A stretch of DNA of 64,000 nt from Ancylobacter polymorphus (GTDB taxonomy: Bacteria; Pseudomonadota; Alphaproteobacteria; Rhizobiales; Xanthobacteraceae), in the NCBI RefSeq assembly GCF_022836935.1, contig NZ_CP083239.1, positions 2,370,001-2,434,000 of the forward strand, read 5' to 3'. This document shows, one piece after another, positions 1-8,475 of the stretch (the first letter of the stretch is position 1; each line of letters begins with the position of its first letter). A program made the position numbers and the translations under genes. A model generated the notes under the pieces. That model saw only the letters and a program-made list of their open reading frames with translations. It was not told the origin of the DNA and did not search any database.

Positions 1-1795
1 CAGTGCCGCACCGGCCGCGGCTCTCGGGCCGGAGCGCCACGGCCTCTCCATTTTCGGCGATCTGAAATACCCCGCCGATTTCGCCCATTTCGACTATGTC
101 GATCCGGCGTCTCCGAAGGGCGGCACCTTCTCGCAAATCGGCCCCACCATCGCCTTCAACCAGTCGTTCCAGACCTTCAACACGCTGAACGGCTACATCC
201 TCAAGGGCGATGCCGCGCAGGGCGTCGAACTGCTCTTCGACACGCTGATGACGCGCGCCTATGACGAGCCGGACGCGCTGTACGGGCTGGTGGCGCAGAG
301 TGTCTCCGTGTCGGAGGACGGTACGCTCTACCGCTTCCGCCTGCGCCCGCAGGCGCGCTTCCATGACGGCTCGAAGCTCACCGCCGAGGATGTCGCCTTC
401 TCGCTCACCCTGTTGAAGGAAAAGGGCCATCCCGTCATCGCGCAGAATCTGCGTGATCTCGTGAGCGCGCAGGCGGAGGGCGAGGAGGTCGCCGTGCTGC
501 GCTTCGCGCCGACGCGGGCGCGCGACGTGCCGCTGTTCGCGGCCTCGCTGCCGATCTTCTCCAAGGCCTATTACAGCGCCCGTCCCTTCGACGCGAGCAC
601 GCTGGACGTGCCGCTCGGTTCCGGCCCTTATCGCGTGGGTCCGTTCGAGGTCGGCCGTTACATCGAATATCGCCGCGACCCCGCCTATTGGGGCAACGGG
701 CTGCCGGTGAATATCGGTGTGAACAATTTCGACGTACTGCGCTACGAGTATTTCCGCGACCGCGAGGTCGGCTTCGAGGCGTTCAAGGCGCGGGCCTATC
801 TGTTCCGGCAGGAATTCACCGCCCGAAGCTGGGCCACGGGCTATAATTTCCCGGCGCTGAACGAGGGCAAGGTGAAGCGCGAGATCCTGCCCGATCGCAC
901 GCCCTCCGGGGCGCAGGGCTGGTTTCTCAATCTGCGCCGGCCGAAATTCGCCGATCCGCGCGTGCGCGAGGCGCTATCCTACGCCTTCGATTTCGAGTGG
1001 ACCAACAAGAACCTGATGTTCGATGCCTATAAGCGCACGACATCCTTTTTCGAGAATTCCGACCTCGAAGCGGAAGGCCCGGCCGGGCCGGACGAACTCG
1101 CGCTGATCGAGCGTATCGCCGGCCGGCTCACCCCGGAAGACATCGCCGTGCTCAAGGCGCCCCCCTGGAGCCCGCCGGTCTCCGATGGCTCCGGCCAGGA
1201 CCGCGCTTTGCTGCGCAAGGCTACGCAGCTGCTGCGCGAGGCGGGATGGGTCATCAAGGATGGCCGCCTCGTCGACCCACAGGGAAACGGGCTTTCCATC
1301 GAGTTCCTCGACGACGAGAACGGGCTGGAACGCCACACCGCGCCCTTCATCAAAAACCTCAAGCTGCTCGGTATCGAGGCACATTTCCGCCTGGTCGACT
1401 CGCCGCAATATCAGCGCCGGCTCAACGATTTCGACTTCGACACCACGGTGCGGCGCTTCTCCGTCTCCACCGTACCGGGCGAATCGCTGCGCAATTATTT
1501 CGGCTCGGCGGCGGCCTCCATTCCGGGCTCCAACAACCTCTCCGGCATCGCCGATCCGGTGGTTGATCTTTTGATCGAGGAGGTGATCGCGGCGCCGACG
1601 CGCGACCAGCTGCGCACCGCCTGCCGCGTGCTCGACCGTCGCCTGCGGGCCGGGCGCTACTGGGTGCCGCAATGGTACTCGGCCGAGTTCCGCATCGCCT
1701 TCTGGGACGAGTTCGGCTGGCCGAGCGCGCCGCGCCCCACCTATGCCCGCGCCATACCGGACATCTGGTCGCCGCGCACGCGCTCGGCGGGGTGA
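1..1795 (+). CDS. yejA: YejA-like peptide-binding protein of ABC importer (5' end outside window)
   Basis: Periplasmic solute-binding protein (SBP family 5) that delivers oligopeptides to the Yej-type ABC importer encoded just downstream. The frame is already open at base 2, so the true start and the signal peptide lie outside the window. The first visible residues (ERHGLSIFGDLKYPADF, then YVDPASPKGG) look like the mature N-terminus of YejA proteins. About 597 residues are visible, near full length for the family, ending at a TGA at 1793-1795. Further family-like segments are GSGPYRVGPFEVGRYIEYRR and the substrate-lobe segment GWFLNLRRPKFADPRVREAL. Hyphomicrobiales often carry two yejA copies, so another copy may lie upstream. 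The substrate cannot be read from the sequence; peptides or microcin-like compounds are inferred from the family. Confidence 0.87.
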   Translation, partial: SAAPAAALGPERHGLSIFGDLKYPADFAHFDYVDPASPKGGTFSQIGPTIAFNQSFQTFNTLNGYILKGDAAQGVELLFDTLMTRAYDEPDALYGLVAQSVSVSEDGTLYRFRLRPQARFHDGSKLTAEDVAFSLTLLKEKGHPVIAQNLRDLVSAQAEGEEVAVLRFAPTRARDVPLFAASLPIFSKAYYSARPFDASTLDVPLGSGPYRVGPFEVGRYIEYRRDPAYWGNGLPVNIGVNNFDVLRYEYFRDREVGFEAFKARAYLFRQEFTARSWATGYNFPALNEGKVKREILPDRTPSGAQGWFLNLRRPKFADPRVREALSYAFDFEWTNKNLMFDAYKRTTSFFENSDLEAEGPAGPDELALIERIAGRLTPEDIAVLKAPPWSPPVSDGSGQDRALLRKATQLLREAGWVIKDGRLVDPQGNGLSIEFLDDENGLERHTAPFIKNLKLLGIEAHFRLVDSPQYQRRLNDFDFDTTVRRFSVSTVPGESLRNYFGSAAASIPGSNNLSGIADPVVDLLIEEVIAAPTRDQLRTACRVLDRRLRAGRYWVPQWYSAEFRIAFWDEFGWPSAPRPTYARAIPDIWSPRTRSAG

Positions 1796-1892
1796 AGCCG
1801 GCGGCGCCGTTGTCGCGCATGAACGGACGTTAAGTTGACGCGGCCCCGGCCGCCCGCCACCTTGAACCCGCCTCGCGGAGAAACCCGACCGA

Positions 1893-2999
1893 ATGCTCGC
1901 CTATATCGTCCGACGCATCGCGCTGATGGTGCCGACCGTGATCGGCATCATGCTGATTTCCTTCGTGGTGGTGCAGTTCGCGCCTGGCGGGCCGGTTGAG
2001 CGGATGATTGCCGAGCTGACCGGGCAGGGGAGTTCGGCCACCGCCCGCATCTCCGGTAGCGGCGGCGATTTCGGCGGCATGCCGCAGAGCGCGCCGGGGG
2101 GCGATCCCGTCTCCTCGAAATATCGCGGCGCGCAGGGGCTGGACCCCGCCTTCATCAAGGAACTGGAGCGGCAATTCGGCTTCGACAAGCCGGCGCATGA
2201 GCGCTTCTTCAAGATGATGTGGGACTATGCCCGCTTCGATTTCGGCCGCTCCTACTTCCGCGATGTCTCGGTGATCGACCTCGTTATCGAGAAAATGCCG
2301 GTGTCGATCTCGCTCGGCCTGTGGATGATGCTGATCAGCTACGGCATTTCCATCCCGCTCGGCATTGCCAAGGCTGTGCGCGACGGCTCGCGCTTCGACA
2401 TGTGGACCTCGGCGGTCATCGTGGTCGGCTATGCGATACCGGGCTTCCTGTTCGCCATCCTGCTGGTCATCCTGTTCGCCGGTGGCTCGTTCTTCTCGTG
2501 GTTCCCTTTGCGCGGCCTCACGTCCGACAATTGGGAGCAGCTTTCGCTGACCGGAAAGATCCTCGATTATTTCTGGCACCTGGTGCTGCCCATCACCGCC
2601 ATGGTGCTCGGGGCCTTCGCCACCACCGCCTTGCTGACCAAGAATTCGTTCCTCGACGAGATCAGGAAGCAATATGTCGTCACCGCGCGGATGAAGGGGC
2701 TTTCCGAGCGGCGCGTGCTTTACGGCCACGTGTTCCGTAATGCCATGCTGATCGTCATCGCCGGCTTTCCCGGCGCCTTCGTCGGCGCCTTCTTCACCGG
2801 CTCGCTGCTGATCGAGACCATCTTCTCGCTCGACGGGCTCGGCCTGCTCGGCTTCGAGAGCGTGCTCAACCGCGACTATCCCGTGGTGTTCGCCAATCTC
2901 TACATCTTCTCGCTGGTGGGGCTGGTGGTGAACCTCATTTCCGACCTCACCTATACCTGGGTCGATCCGCGCATCGACTTCGATACGCGGGACGTCTGA
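1893..2999 (+). CDS. yejB: YejB-like ABC transporter inner-membrane permease
   Basis: Inner-membrane permease of the peptide importer, 368 residues, the usual YejB length. It starts with a membrane helix (MLAYIVRRIALMVPTVIGIM). A Gly/Ser-rich periplasmic stretch (residues about 45-75) follows, then a BPD_transp_1 domain with five further hydrophobic segments from about residue 130 to 355. The sequence TARMKGLSERRVLYGHVFRN is the cytoplasmic EAA-type loop that contacts the ATPase. The ATG is preceded by a GGAG about 13 bases upstream. It follows yejA after about 100 bases and precedes yejE by 2 bases, so the three genes form an operon. The family assignment is firm; the substrate is inferred. 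Confidence 0.9.
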   Translation: MLAYIVRRIALMVPTVIGIMLISFVVVQFAPGGPVERMIAELTGQGSSATARISGSGGDFGGMPQSAPGGDPVSSKYRGAQGLDPAFIKELERQFGFDKPAHERFFKMMWDYARFDFGRSYFRDVSVIDLVIEKMPVSISLGLWMMLISYGISIPLGIAKAVRDGSRFDMWTSAVIVVGYAIPGFLFAILLVILFAGGSFFSWFPLRGLTSDNWEQLSLTGKILDYFWHLVLPITAMVLGAFATTALLTKNSFLDEIRKQYVVTARMKGLSERRVLYGHVFRNAMLIVIAGFPGAFVGAFFTGSLLIETIFSLDGLGLLGFESVLNRDYPVVFANLYIFSLVGLVVNLISDLTYTWVDPRIDFDTRDV

Positions 3000-3001
3000 A
3001 C

Positions 3002-4159
3002 ATGGACGCCAACGCCGCCGTGCCGACCAACCCCGCCGCCTCCGCCGCGCCGCGCCGCCCGTGGCTCTCGCCGCTGAACCAGCGCCGCCTCGCCAATTTC
3101 AAGCGTAACCGGCGCGGCTGGTGGAGCTTCTGGATTTTTGCGGTGCTGTTCATCCTCAGCCTCGGGGCGGAGTTCATCGCCAACGACAAGCCGTTCCTGG
3201 TGGAATATGACGGCGGCTATTATTTCCCCGGCCTCGTCGCCTACCCTGAGACCACCTTCGGCGGCGATTTCGAGACCGAGGCGGACTACCGCGACCCCTA
3301 TTTGCAGAATCTGATCCGCGAGAAGGGCGGCTGGATGCTGTGGCCGCCGATCCGCTACTCCTATTCCACCCATAATCTCGACCTGCCGACACCGGCCCCT
3401 TCGCCCCCGACCTGGATGCTGACCGAGGCGCAATGCGCGCCTGTCGTGGAGAAGCTCGGCCGCACCGGCGGCTGCGACGCGCTGGAGTGGAATTGGCTCG
3501 GCACGGATGATCAGGGCCGCGACGTGCTGGCCCGGCTGATCTACGGTTTCCGCCTGTCGGTGCTGTTCGGCCTGATCCTCACGCTGATCTCGTCCGTCGT
3601 CGGCGTGGCGGCGGGCGCGGTGCAGGGCTATTTCGGCGGCTGGACCGACCTCATCTTCCAGCGGTTCATCGAGATATGGACCGCCATTCCGGCGCTCTAT
3701 CTGCTGCTCATCATCTCCTCCATCCTCGCCCCCGGCTTCTGGGTGCTGCTCGGGATTCTGCTGCTGTTCTCCTGGGTGGCGCTTGTGGGGCTGGTGCGGG
3801 CGGAGTTCCTGCGCGCGCGCAACTTCGAATATGTGCAGGCGGCACGGGCGCTCGGCGTTTCCAACGCGGTGCTGATGTGGCGGCACATGCTGCCCAACGC
3901 GATGGTCGCGACGCTGACCATGCTGCCCTTCATCGTCTCCTCCTCGGTGATGACGCTCACCGCGCTGGATTTCCTCGGCTTCGGCCTGCCGCCCGGCTCG
4001 CCTTCGCTTGGCGAGTTGCTGGCGCAGGGCAAGGCCAATGTGCAGGCGCCCTGGCTTGGCCTCACCGGCTTCTTCACCCTCGCCATCATGCTGAGCCTGC
4101 TTATCTTCATCGGCGAAGCCGTGCGCGACGCCTTCGACCCGCGGAAGACCTTCCAGTGA
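3002..4159 (+). CDS. yejE: YejE-like ABC transporter inner-membrane permease
   Basis: Second permease subunit, 385 residues. It has the OppC-type N-terminal cytoplasmic segment (LNQRRLANFKRNRRGWWSFW), a first membrane helix, and a long periplasmic loop (residues about 60-165) characteristic of YejE. The sequence NWLGTDDQGRDVLARLIYGF opens the BPD_transp_1 domain. The EAA loop reads VQAARALGVSNAVLMWRHML. The start lies 2 bases after the yejB stop, so translational coupling is likely. Normally yejF would follow directly. Here a toxin-antitoxin pair of about 0.7 kb is placed between them. Confidence 0.9.
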   Translation: MDANAAVPTNPAASAAPRRPWLSPLNQRRLANFKRNRRGWWSFWIFAVLFILSLGAEFIANDKPFLVEYDGGYYFPGLVAYPETTFGGDFETEADYRDPYLQNLIREKGGWMLWPPIRYSYSTHNLDLPTPAPSPPTWMLTEAQCAPVVEKLGRTGGCDALEWNWLGTDDQGRDVLARLIYGFRLSVLFGLILTLISSVVGVAAGAVQGYFGGWTDLIFQRFIEIWTAIPALYLLLIISSILAPGFWVLLGILLLFSWVALVGLVRAEFLRARNFEYVQAARALGVSNAVLMWRHMLPNAMVATLTMLPFIVSSSVMTLTALDFLGFGLPPGSPSLGELLAQGKANVQAPWLGLTGFFTLAIMLSLLIFIGEAVRDAFDPRKTFQ

Positions 4160-4194
4160 GGTGTGGTAGGATCGTCGTTGATGGAGCGAGAGCC

Positions 4195-4428
4195 ATGAAC
4201 AAGATCGTGCGCGAACATTATCCGGTGGAGAAACTGCCCGAGGACCTGCGAGAGGGGCTCGAAGCTACGCACGTGCGGGTGACGGTTGTGCCGGAGGAAA
4301 AATCCGGGACGTTCCGCAAAAAGCCCCTCACCTATGCTGACATAAGGGCACGGGTTAAGCCGACCGGGGTCACGGTCGAGGAGGCCGTTCGCCGTATCCG
4401 GGAGCTTCGCGACGAGTGGGATGATTGA
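4195..4428 (+). CDS. Putative VapB-type antitoxin of PIN-domain TA pair
   Basis: A 77-residue acidic and basic mixed protein directly upstream of, and overlapping, a PIN-domain gene. The arrangement (small first gene, 4-base overlap) is that of type II vapBC modules, where the first protein binds the operator with its N-terminus and neutralises the toxin with its C-terminus. I see a charged C-terminal helix (VEEAVRRIRELRDEWDD), as expected for a toxin-wrapping tail. No HTH, MazE or AbrB motif can be asserted by eye. The start has a GGAGCGAGAG ribosome binding site. The pair sits inside the yej operon 35 bases after yejE, leaving little room for its own promoter. Role inferred from position and size. 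Confidence 0.65.
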   Translation: MNKIVREHYPVEKLPEDLREGLEATHVRVTVVPEEKSGTFRKKPLTYADIRARVKPTGVTVEEAVRRIRELRDEWDD

Positions 4429-4880
4429 GCGTCGTGAGGCTTTATTGGGACGCGAATGCTTTCATCACCTTGGTCGAAAACGGCGGCCCCGTATCGGAAC
4501 GGTTGGGAGAGCTTCTTGAACGAGCCTTCGATGAGGAAATAACTATCGTCACCAGTGAGCTGACGTTGGCTGAACTGCTCGTGCGACCACTTCGCGAAGA
4601 CAATGCCGATCGCGTCTATGTCTACCGCGATTTGCTTGAGGCAGTGGGCACTATAGAAGCACTGTCCATCAGTCGCGACGTTCTTCTCGCGACAGCGCAA
4701 ATTCGGGCCGACCATCGCTCGGTCAGGCTGCCCGACGCCATCCACATCGCCACAGCCGAAATCGCTCGCTGTTCGCATTTCCTCAGCGGCGATCTCCGAT
4801 TGCCGGTTCGCCCGGCCTTTAACAAGGTCGATCTCGACATAGCTCTGCTCGATCAACTGCTGGCGCAACTCGATGACTGA
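4425..4880 (+). CDS. PIN-domain ribonuclease toxin (VapC-like)
   Basis: A 151-residue PIN-domain protein, probably a metal-dependent RNase of a VapBC module. The expected acidic residues are visible: Asp9 in YWDANAF, Glu50 in ELTLAELLV, Asp104 in LPDAIHIATA and Asp123 in SGDLRL. I chose the TTG at 4425 because its TTGA overlaps the antitoxin stop; the in-frame GTG at 4434 is an alternative. Its last 8 bases overlap the start of yejF, so toxin and transporter ATPase may be translationally coupled. The coding sequence is visibly richer in A/T than its neighbours (for example GAGGAAATAACTATC), consistent with transfer into the operon. Confidence 0.8.
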   Translation: MSVVRLYWDANAFITLVENGGPVSERLGELLERAFDEEITIVTSELTLAELLVRPLREDNADRVYVYRDLLEAVGTIEALSISRDVLLATAQIRADHRSVRLPDAIHIATAEIARCSHFLSGDLRLPVRPAFNKVDLDIALLDQLLAQLDD

Positions 4881-6489
4881 CATCCCCCTGCTCTCCGTCC
4901 GCGATCTCTCCGTCGCCTTTGCCCAGGGCGGGCGGTCGACGCTGGCGGTGGATCGCGTCTCCTTCGATGTCCGCCGCGGCGAGACGGTGGCGCTGGTGGG
5001 CGAGAGCGGGTCGGGCAAGTCGGTCACCGCGCTTTCCATTCTCAAGCTGCTGCACTATCCCGCCGCCAGCCACCCTTCCGGCGAGGTTCTTTTCCAGGGC
5101 GAGAATTTGCTCGCCATGGAGGAGCGCGAGATCCGCCGGGTGCGCGGCAACGACATCACCATGGTGTTCCAGGAACCCATGAGTTCGCTGAACCCGCTGC
5201 ATACGGTGGAACAGCAGATCGCCGAAATCCTGTTCCTGCATCGCGGCATGCGCGGACCGGCGGCGCGGGCGCGGGTGATCGAACTGCTCACCGAGGTCGG
5301 CATTCCCGAACCCGAGACCCGGCTTGGCTCCTATCCGCACCAGCTTTCCGGCGGCCAGCGCCAGCGTGTGATGATCGCCATGGCGCTCGCCAATGAGCCG
5401 AAACTGCTCATCGCCGATGAGCCCACCACCGCGCTCGACGTGACCGTGCAGGCGCAAATCCTCAAGCTCTTAAAGGAGCTGCAGCGCCGGCTCGGCATGG
5501 CCATGCTGTTCATCACCCATGATCTCGGCATCGTGCGCAAGATCGCCGACCGGGTCTGCGTGATGAACCATGGCAAGATCGTCGAAGAAGGTCTTGTGGG
5601 CGAACTCTTCGCCCATCCCCGCCATCCCTATACGCAGGCGCTGATCGCCGCCCAGCCACGCGGCAACCCCGCCTCGCCGCATCCCGAGGCGCCGGTGGTG
5701 CTGGAAACCACGGGCCTGAAGGTCTGGTTTCCGATCAAGGCCGGGGTGATGCGCCGCACGGTCGGCCACATCAAGGCGGTGGATGGCATCTCGGTGGAAA
5801 TCCGGCGCGGCGAGACGCTGGGCGTGGTGGGCGAGAGCGGCTCGGGCAAGACCACACTCGGCCTGGCGCTTCTGCGGCTGATCTCCAGCGAGGGGCCGAT
5901 CGTGTTCATGGGCGATCCCATCGACCGGCTCGGTTTCAAGCAGATGCGCGCCCACCGACAGGCGATGCAGGTGGTGTTCCAGGATCCGTTCGGCTCGCTC
6001 AGCCCGCGCATGTCGGTGGCCGACATCATCGGCGAGGGGCTGCGCGTGCATCACCCGAGGCTGTCTGCCGACGAGCGCGATGCCCGCGTCGTCGCCGCGC
6101 TCACCGATGTGGGCCTGGATCCCGAGGCGCGCCACCGCTATCCCCACGAGTTCTCCGGCGGTCAGCGCCAGCGCATCGCCATTGCCCGCGCCGTCGTGTT
6201 GGAGCCCTCCTTCATCGTGCTGGACGAGCCGACCAGCGCGCTCGACATGATCGTGCAGGCGCAGATCGTCGATCTGCTGCGCGATCTGCAGCAGAGGCGC
6301 GGCCTGACCTATCTGTTCATCAGCCATGATCTGCGCGTCGTCGCGGCTCTGGCCTCGCGGGTCATGGTGATGAAGGGTGGCGTGGTGGTGGAGGAGGGGC
6401 CGGCGGCCGACCTCTTTGCCCAGCCGAAGACCGCTTACACCCGCGCTCTGTTCGCCGCGGCCTTCGACATGGAGACGGCGCCGCTATGA
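4873..6489 (+). CDS. yejF: YejF-like ABC transporter fused double ATPase
   Basis: A 538-residue cytoplasmic ATPase with two complete ABC cassettes that energises the YejABE importer. The first cassette (residues about 5-260) has Walker [11 protein letters not shown], signature LSGGQRQRV and Walker [13 protein letters not shown]. The second (about 275-530) has [19 protein letters not shown] and [12 protein letters not shown]. Each cassette ends with the OppDF-type [12 protein letters not shown] or [13 protein letters not shown] segment. The ATG lies inside the 3' end of the PIN toxin gene (8-base overlap), and the stop overlaps the Nudix start by 4 bases. The gene is separated from yejE by the TA pair. 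Length and motifs are normal. Confidence 0.92.
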   Translation: MTDIPLLSVRDLSVAFAQGGRSTLAVDRVSFDVRRGETVALVGESGSGKSVTALSILKLLHYPAASHPSGEVLFQGENLLAMEEREIRRVRGNDITMVFQEPMSSLNPLHTVEQQIAEILFLHRGMRGPAARARVIELLTEVGIPEPETRLGSYPHQLSGGQRQRVMIAMALANEPKLLIADEPTTALDVTVQAQILKLLKELQRRLGMAMLFITHDLGIVRKIADRVCVMNHGKIVEEGLVGELFAHPRHPYTQALIAAQPRGNPASPHPEAPVVLETTGLKVWFPIKAGVMRRTVGHIKAVDGISVEIRRGETLGVVGESGSGKTTLGLALLRLISSEGPIVFMGDPIDRLGFKQMRAHRQAMQVVFQDPFGSLSPRMSVADIIGEGLRVHHPRLSADERDARVVAALTDVGLDPEARHRYPHEFSGGQRQRIAIARAVVLEPSFIVLDEPTSALDMIVQAQIVDLLRDLQQRRGLTYLFISHDLRVVAALASRVMVMKGGVVVEEGPAADLFAQPKTAYTRALFAAAFDMETAPL

Positions 6490-7133
6490 GTGGGAAAGCC
6501 GGCGCCGGTCACCTCGCGGATCGCTCTATCGCCCTCGACCTGACCGAGCCGGAAAGTGTCGGAACCGGCTTCCGCCCCTATCACCGTTTCATCGCCACCT
6601 TTGCCGGGGCAGGCGGGGCACCGTTGCGCCAGCGCAGGGACATTCTGCGCGTCGGGCCGGTGGTGGGCGTGCTGGCCTATGATCCCGGCGCGGCGTGTTT
6701 CGTGCTGATCCGCCAGTTCCGTCTGGGGGCGGAGCTGGCGACCGGGAAGGGGGAATTGGTGGAGATCGCCGCCGGCCTCATCGATCCCGGCGAGGAGGCC
6801 GAGGTGGCGGCTCGGCGCGAATGCATGGAAGAGATCGGTGTCGCCCCGCGCGCCCTGTTGCCGATGGCCCGCTTCCTTCCCAGCCCCGGCGTGACGGACG
6901 AGCACGCCACGATCTATCTGGGGCTGGTCGATTCCGCTGCCGTGCCCGACATCGCCGGCGAGCCGGGCGAGACCGAGCTGACCCTGCCGTTCCTGGTGCC
7001 GGTGGACGAGGCGCTGGCGGTGCTTTCAGCGCCGGCTCCCGCGCCCGTCGCCAATGGCTTCGTGTTGATCGCCCTGCAATGGTTCGCGCTGAACCGGGCG
7101 CGGGTGGACGCCTTCGTCGCGGCGAACGGCTAA
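6486..7133 (+). CDS. Nudix hydrolase, ADP-ribose pyrophosphatase type
   Basis: A 215-residue hydrolase of the ADP-ribose/ADP-glucose pyrophosphatase branch (NudF-like), which cleaves NDP-sugars to AMP and sugar phosphate. The Nudix box is exact: GLIDPGEEAEVAARRE followed by CMEEIGV, matching G-x5-E-x7-RE-U-x-EE-x-G-U. Upstream, FVLIRQFRLGAELATGKGEL is the conserved substrate-side strand of this branch. The ATG overlaps the yejF stop (ATGA), so it is co-transcribed with the transporter. It converges with the NlpC/P60 gene and overlaps its end by 4 bases. The exact substrate is not provable from sequence. Confidence 0.85.
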   Translation: MSGKAGAGHLADRSIALDLTEPESVGTGFRPYHRFIATFAGAGGAPLRQRRDILRVGPVVGVLAYDPGAACFVLIRQFRLGAELATGKGELVEIAAGLIDPGEEAEVAARRECMEEIGVAPRALLPMARFLPSPGVTDEHATIYLGLVDSAAVPDIAGEPGETELTLPFLVPVDEALAVLSAPAPAPVANGFVLIALQWFALNRARVDAFVAANG

Positions 7134-7978
7134 ATCCGCCGAACGCTGCGCAGCGGCGTGCCGGACGCTTCAATACGGGCCAGCGCCGGTTCCAGCGGTT
7201 CGCGCACCACGGACATGAAATGCGCGGTGGCGTGCAGCAGCGTCGCGCCGTCCTCGACGATGCCGACATGGCCGGGCCAGTAGAGCAGATCGCCGCGCCG
7301 CAACGCGCCGAGATCGCCGGAGAACACCACTTCTGCCCCTACCGCTTTCTCCTGCATGTCGGTGTCGCGCGGGCAGGCATGGCCGCAGGCGGTGAGCGCC
7401 GCCTGCACCAGGCCGGAACAGTCCAGCCCCAGGCTGGAGCGCCCGCCCCAGAGATAGGCGGCGCCGAGGAAGCGGGCGGCAACCGTGACGATATCCTCTT
7501 CGAAGGCATCGAGCGGCACGAGATGGTCGGCGAAGACGAAGCCGCCCTCGGCCGTCACTGCGAAACGCCCCCGCGTGCTCGCGATGACGAGACGGCTGCC
7601 AAAAGACAGGAGGTCGATCGGCGGCAGCTTGATCGAGGGGCCGGGAAACACCGGCGTGCGCAGTGCGCTCACCTTATGCGTCGGCGCCGGGCCGGCTGGC
7701 GCGAGCGCCTCGGCCGGGAGCCAGCCGACATAGGAATCCGCGTCGAGTTGGCCCCAGGCCCAGCCCTCCGCAGTGGTCTCATAGACCGTCACCGCCTCGC
7801 CATAGAGCGCTTCCGTGGTCAAGGGCGCCAGCGGGTCCGGCGTGGCGCGTACCGGTGCGGTCGGGTGGACGATGCGGCCGGCTGTGCCCTCGACGAAGCG
7901 CTCCGCCGTCACCACGCCCTGGAGATGGCGCGCAGCGAGGTCGGGCCGGGCAGGGGTGAGGCGGGGATCGAAGGTCAC
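7130..7978 (-). CDS. NlpC/P60 family cell-wall peptidase with SH3 domains
   Basis: A 282-residue cysteine peptidase of the NlpC/P60 family that probably cleaves peptidoglycan stem peptides. The catalytic Cys187 is in GLDCSGLVQAAL, His237 in WPGHVGIVED and the third polar residue around His249 (LLHATAHF). The N-terminal 150 residues hold two SH3-like repeats (for example TTEALYGEAVTVYETTAEGW). There is no clear signal peptide, so export is uncertain; the cytoplasmic gamma-D-glutamyl-diamino acid peptidases used in recycling have the same layout. It lies downstream of the MarR gene on the same strand, 30 bases away. Confidence 0.85.
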   Translation of the reverse strand: MTFDPRLTPARPDLAARHLQGVVTAERFVEGTAGRIVHPTAPVRATPDPLAPLTTEALYGEAVTVYETTAEGWAWGQLDADSYVGWLPAEALAPAGPAPTHKVSALRTPVFPGPSIKLPPIDLLSFGSRLVIASTRGRFAVTAEGGFVFADHLVPLDAFEEDIVTVAARFLGAAYLWGGRSSLGLDCSGLVQAALTACGHACPRDTDMQEKAVGAEVVFSGDLGALRRGDLLYWPGHVGIVEDGATLLHATAHFMSVVREPLEPALARIEASGTPLRSVRRI

Positions 7979-8008
7979 AGAGCGCTCCTGCGCGAGGTGA
8001 GGCGAGGT

Positions 8009-8359
8009 TCAGCGTGGCAGGGCACGGGCGGTGGCGACAACAAGATCGCCGAGCCGCTCCAGGTAGAGCGCGCCTTCCACCGTGCGCTGGATGATGACAT
8101 TGCGTCGATCCGCCTCGTCGCGCCGGCGGGAGACAAGCCGAAGCTGCCCCATCGTGTCGAGCGCGCGGGTGATGACGGGCTTGGTGACGCCCAGCCGGGC
8201 GGCCAGCCCGCGTACCGTATGCGGCGGGGCTTCCAGATAGACGCTGAGGAGGATGGCCAACTGGCGCTGGCTGAGATCGGGCGCGTCGTCGCGCACCTGC
8301 GCGAGGGAAAGCTCGTGCAGGAGACGCAACGCCTGCGATGGACGCAGCTCGACCGCCAT
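8009..8359 (-). CDS. MarR-family winged-helix transcriptional regulator
   Basis: A 116-residue DNA-binding protein. It contains the wHTH core LSQRQLAILLSVYLE, TVRGLAARLGVTKPVITRAL as the recognition helix region, and a wing with the MarR-type basic segment RRRDEADRRNVIIQ. It is shorter than typical MarR proteins (about 140) because the C-terminal dimerisation helix is brief. It probably represses itself: a perfect inverted repeat sits 15 bases upstream of the start (separate entry). The NlpC/P60 gene follows in the same direction and may be co-regulated. The ligand is unknown. Confidence 0.78.
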   Translation of the reverse strand: MAVELRPSQALRLLHELSLAQVRDDAPDLSQRQLAILLSVYLEAPPHTVRGLAARLGVTKPVITRALDTMGQLRLVSRRRDEADRRNVIIQRTVEGALYLERLGDLVVATARALPR

Positions 8360-8373
8360 TGGCCTGTCCCCGG

Positions 8374-8398
8374 ATCCGCAATCGTTACGGCTGCGGAT
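8374..8398. promoter_or_regulatory. Inverted repeat upstream of MarR gene, candidate operator
   Basis: Perfect 7-base arms ATCCGCA (8374-8380) and TGCGGAT (8392-8398), separated by 11 bases, 15 bases upstream of the MarR start codon. The 18-base centre-to-centre spacing is near two helical turns, suitable for a dimeric winged-helix protein. The second MarR gene in this window has arms of the same length and spacing. The operator role is inferred. Confidence 0.45.
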
Positions 8399-8475
8399 TG
8401 TTCGGGACTATGGCGGCTCGGCGCCGAAGAAACCATTAACACCCGCGCGAGCGGCGTTTCGATTGTGCCGCAGCG

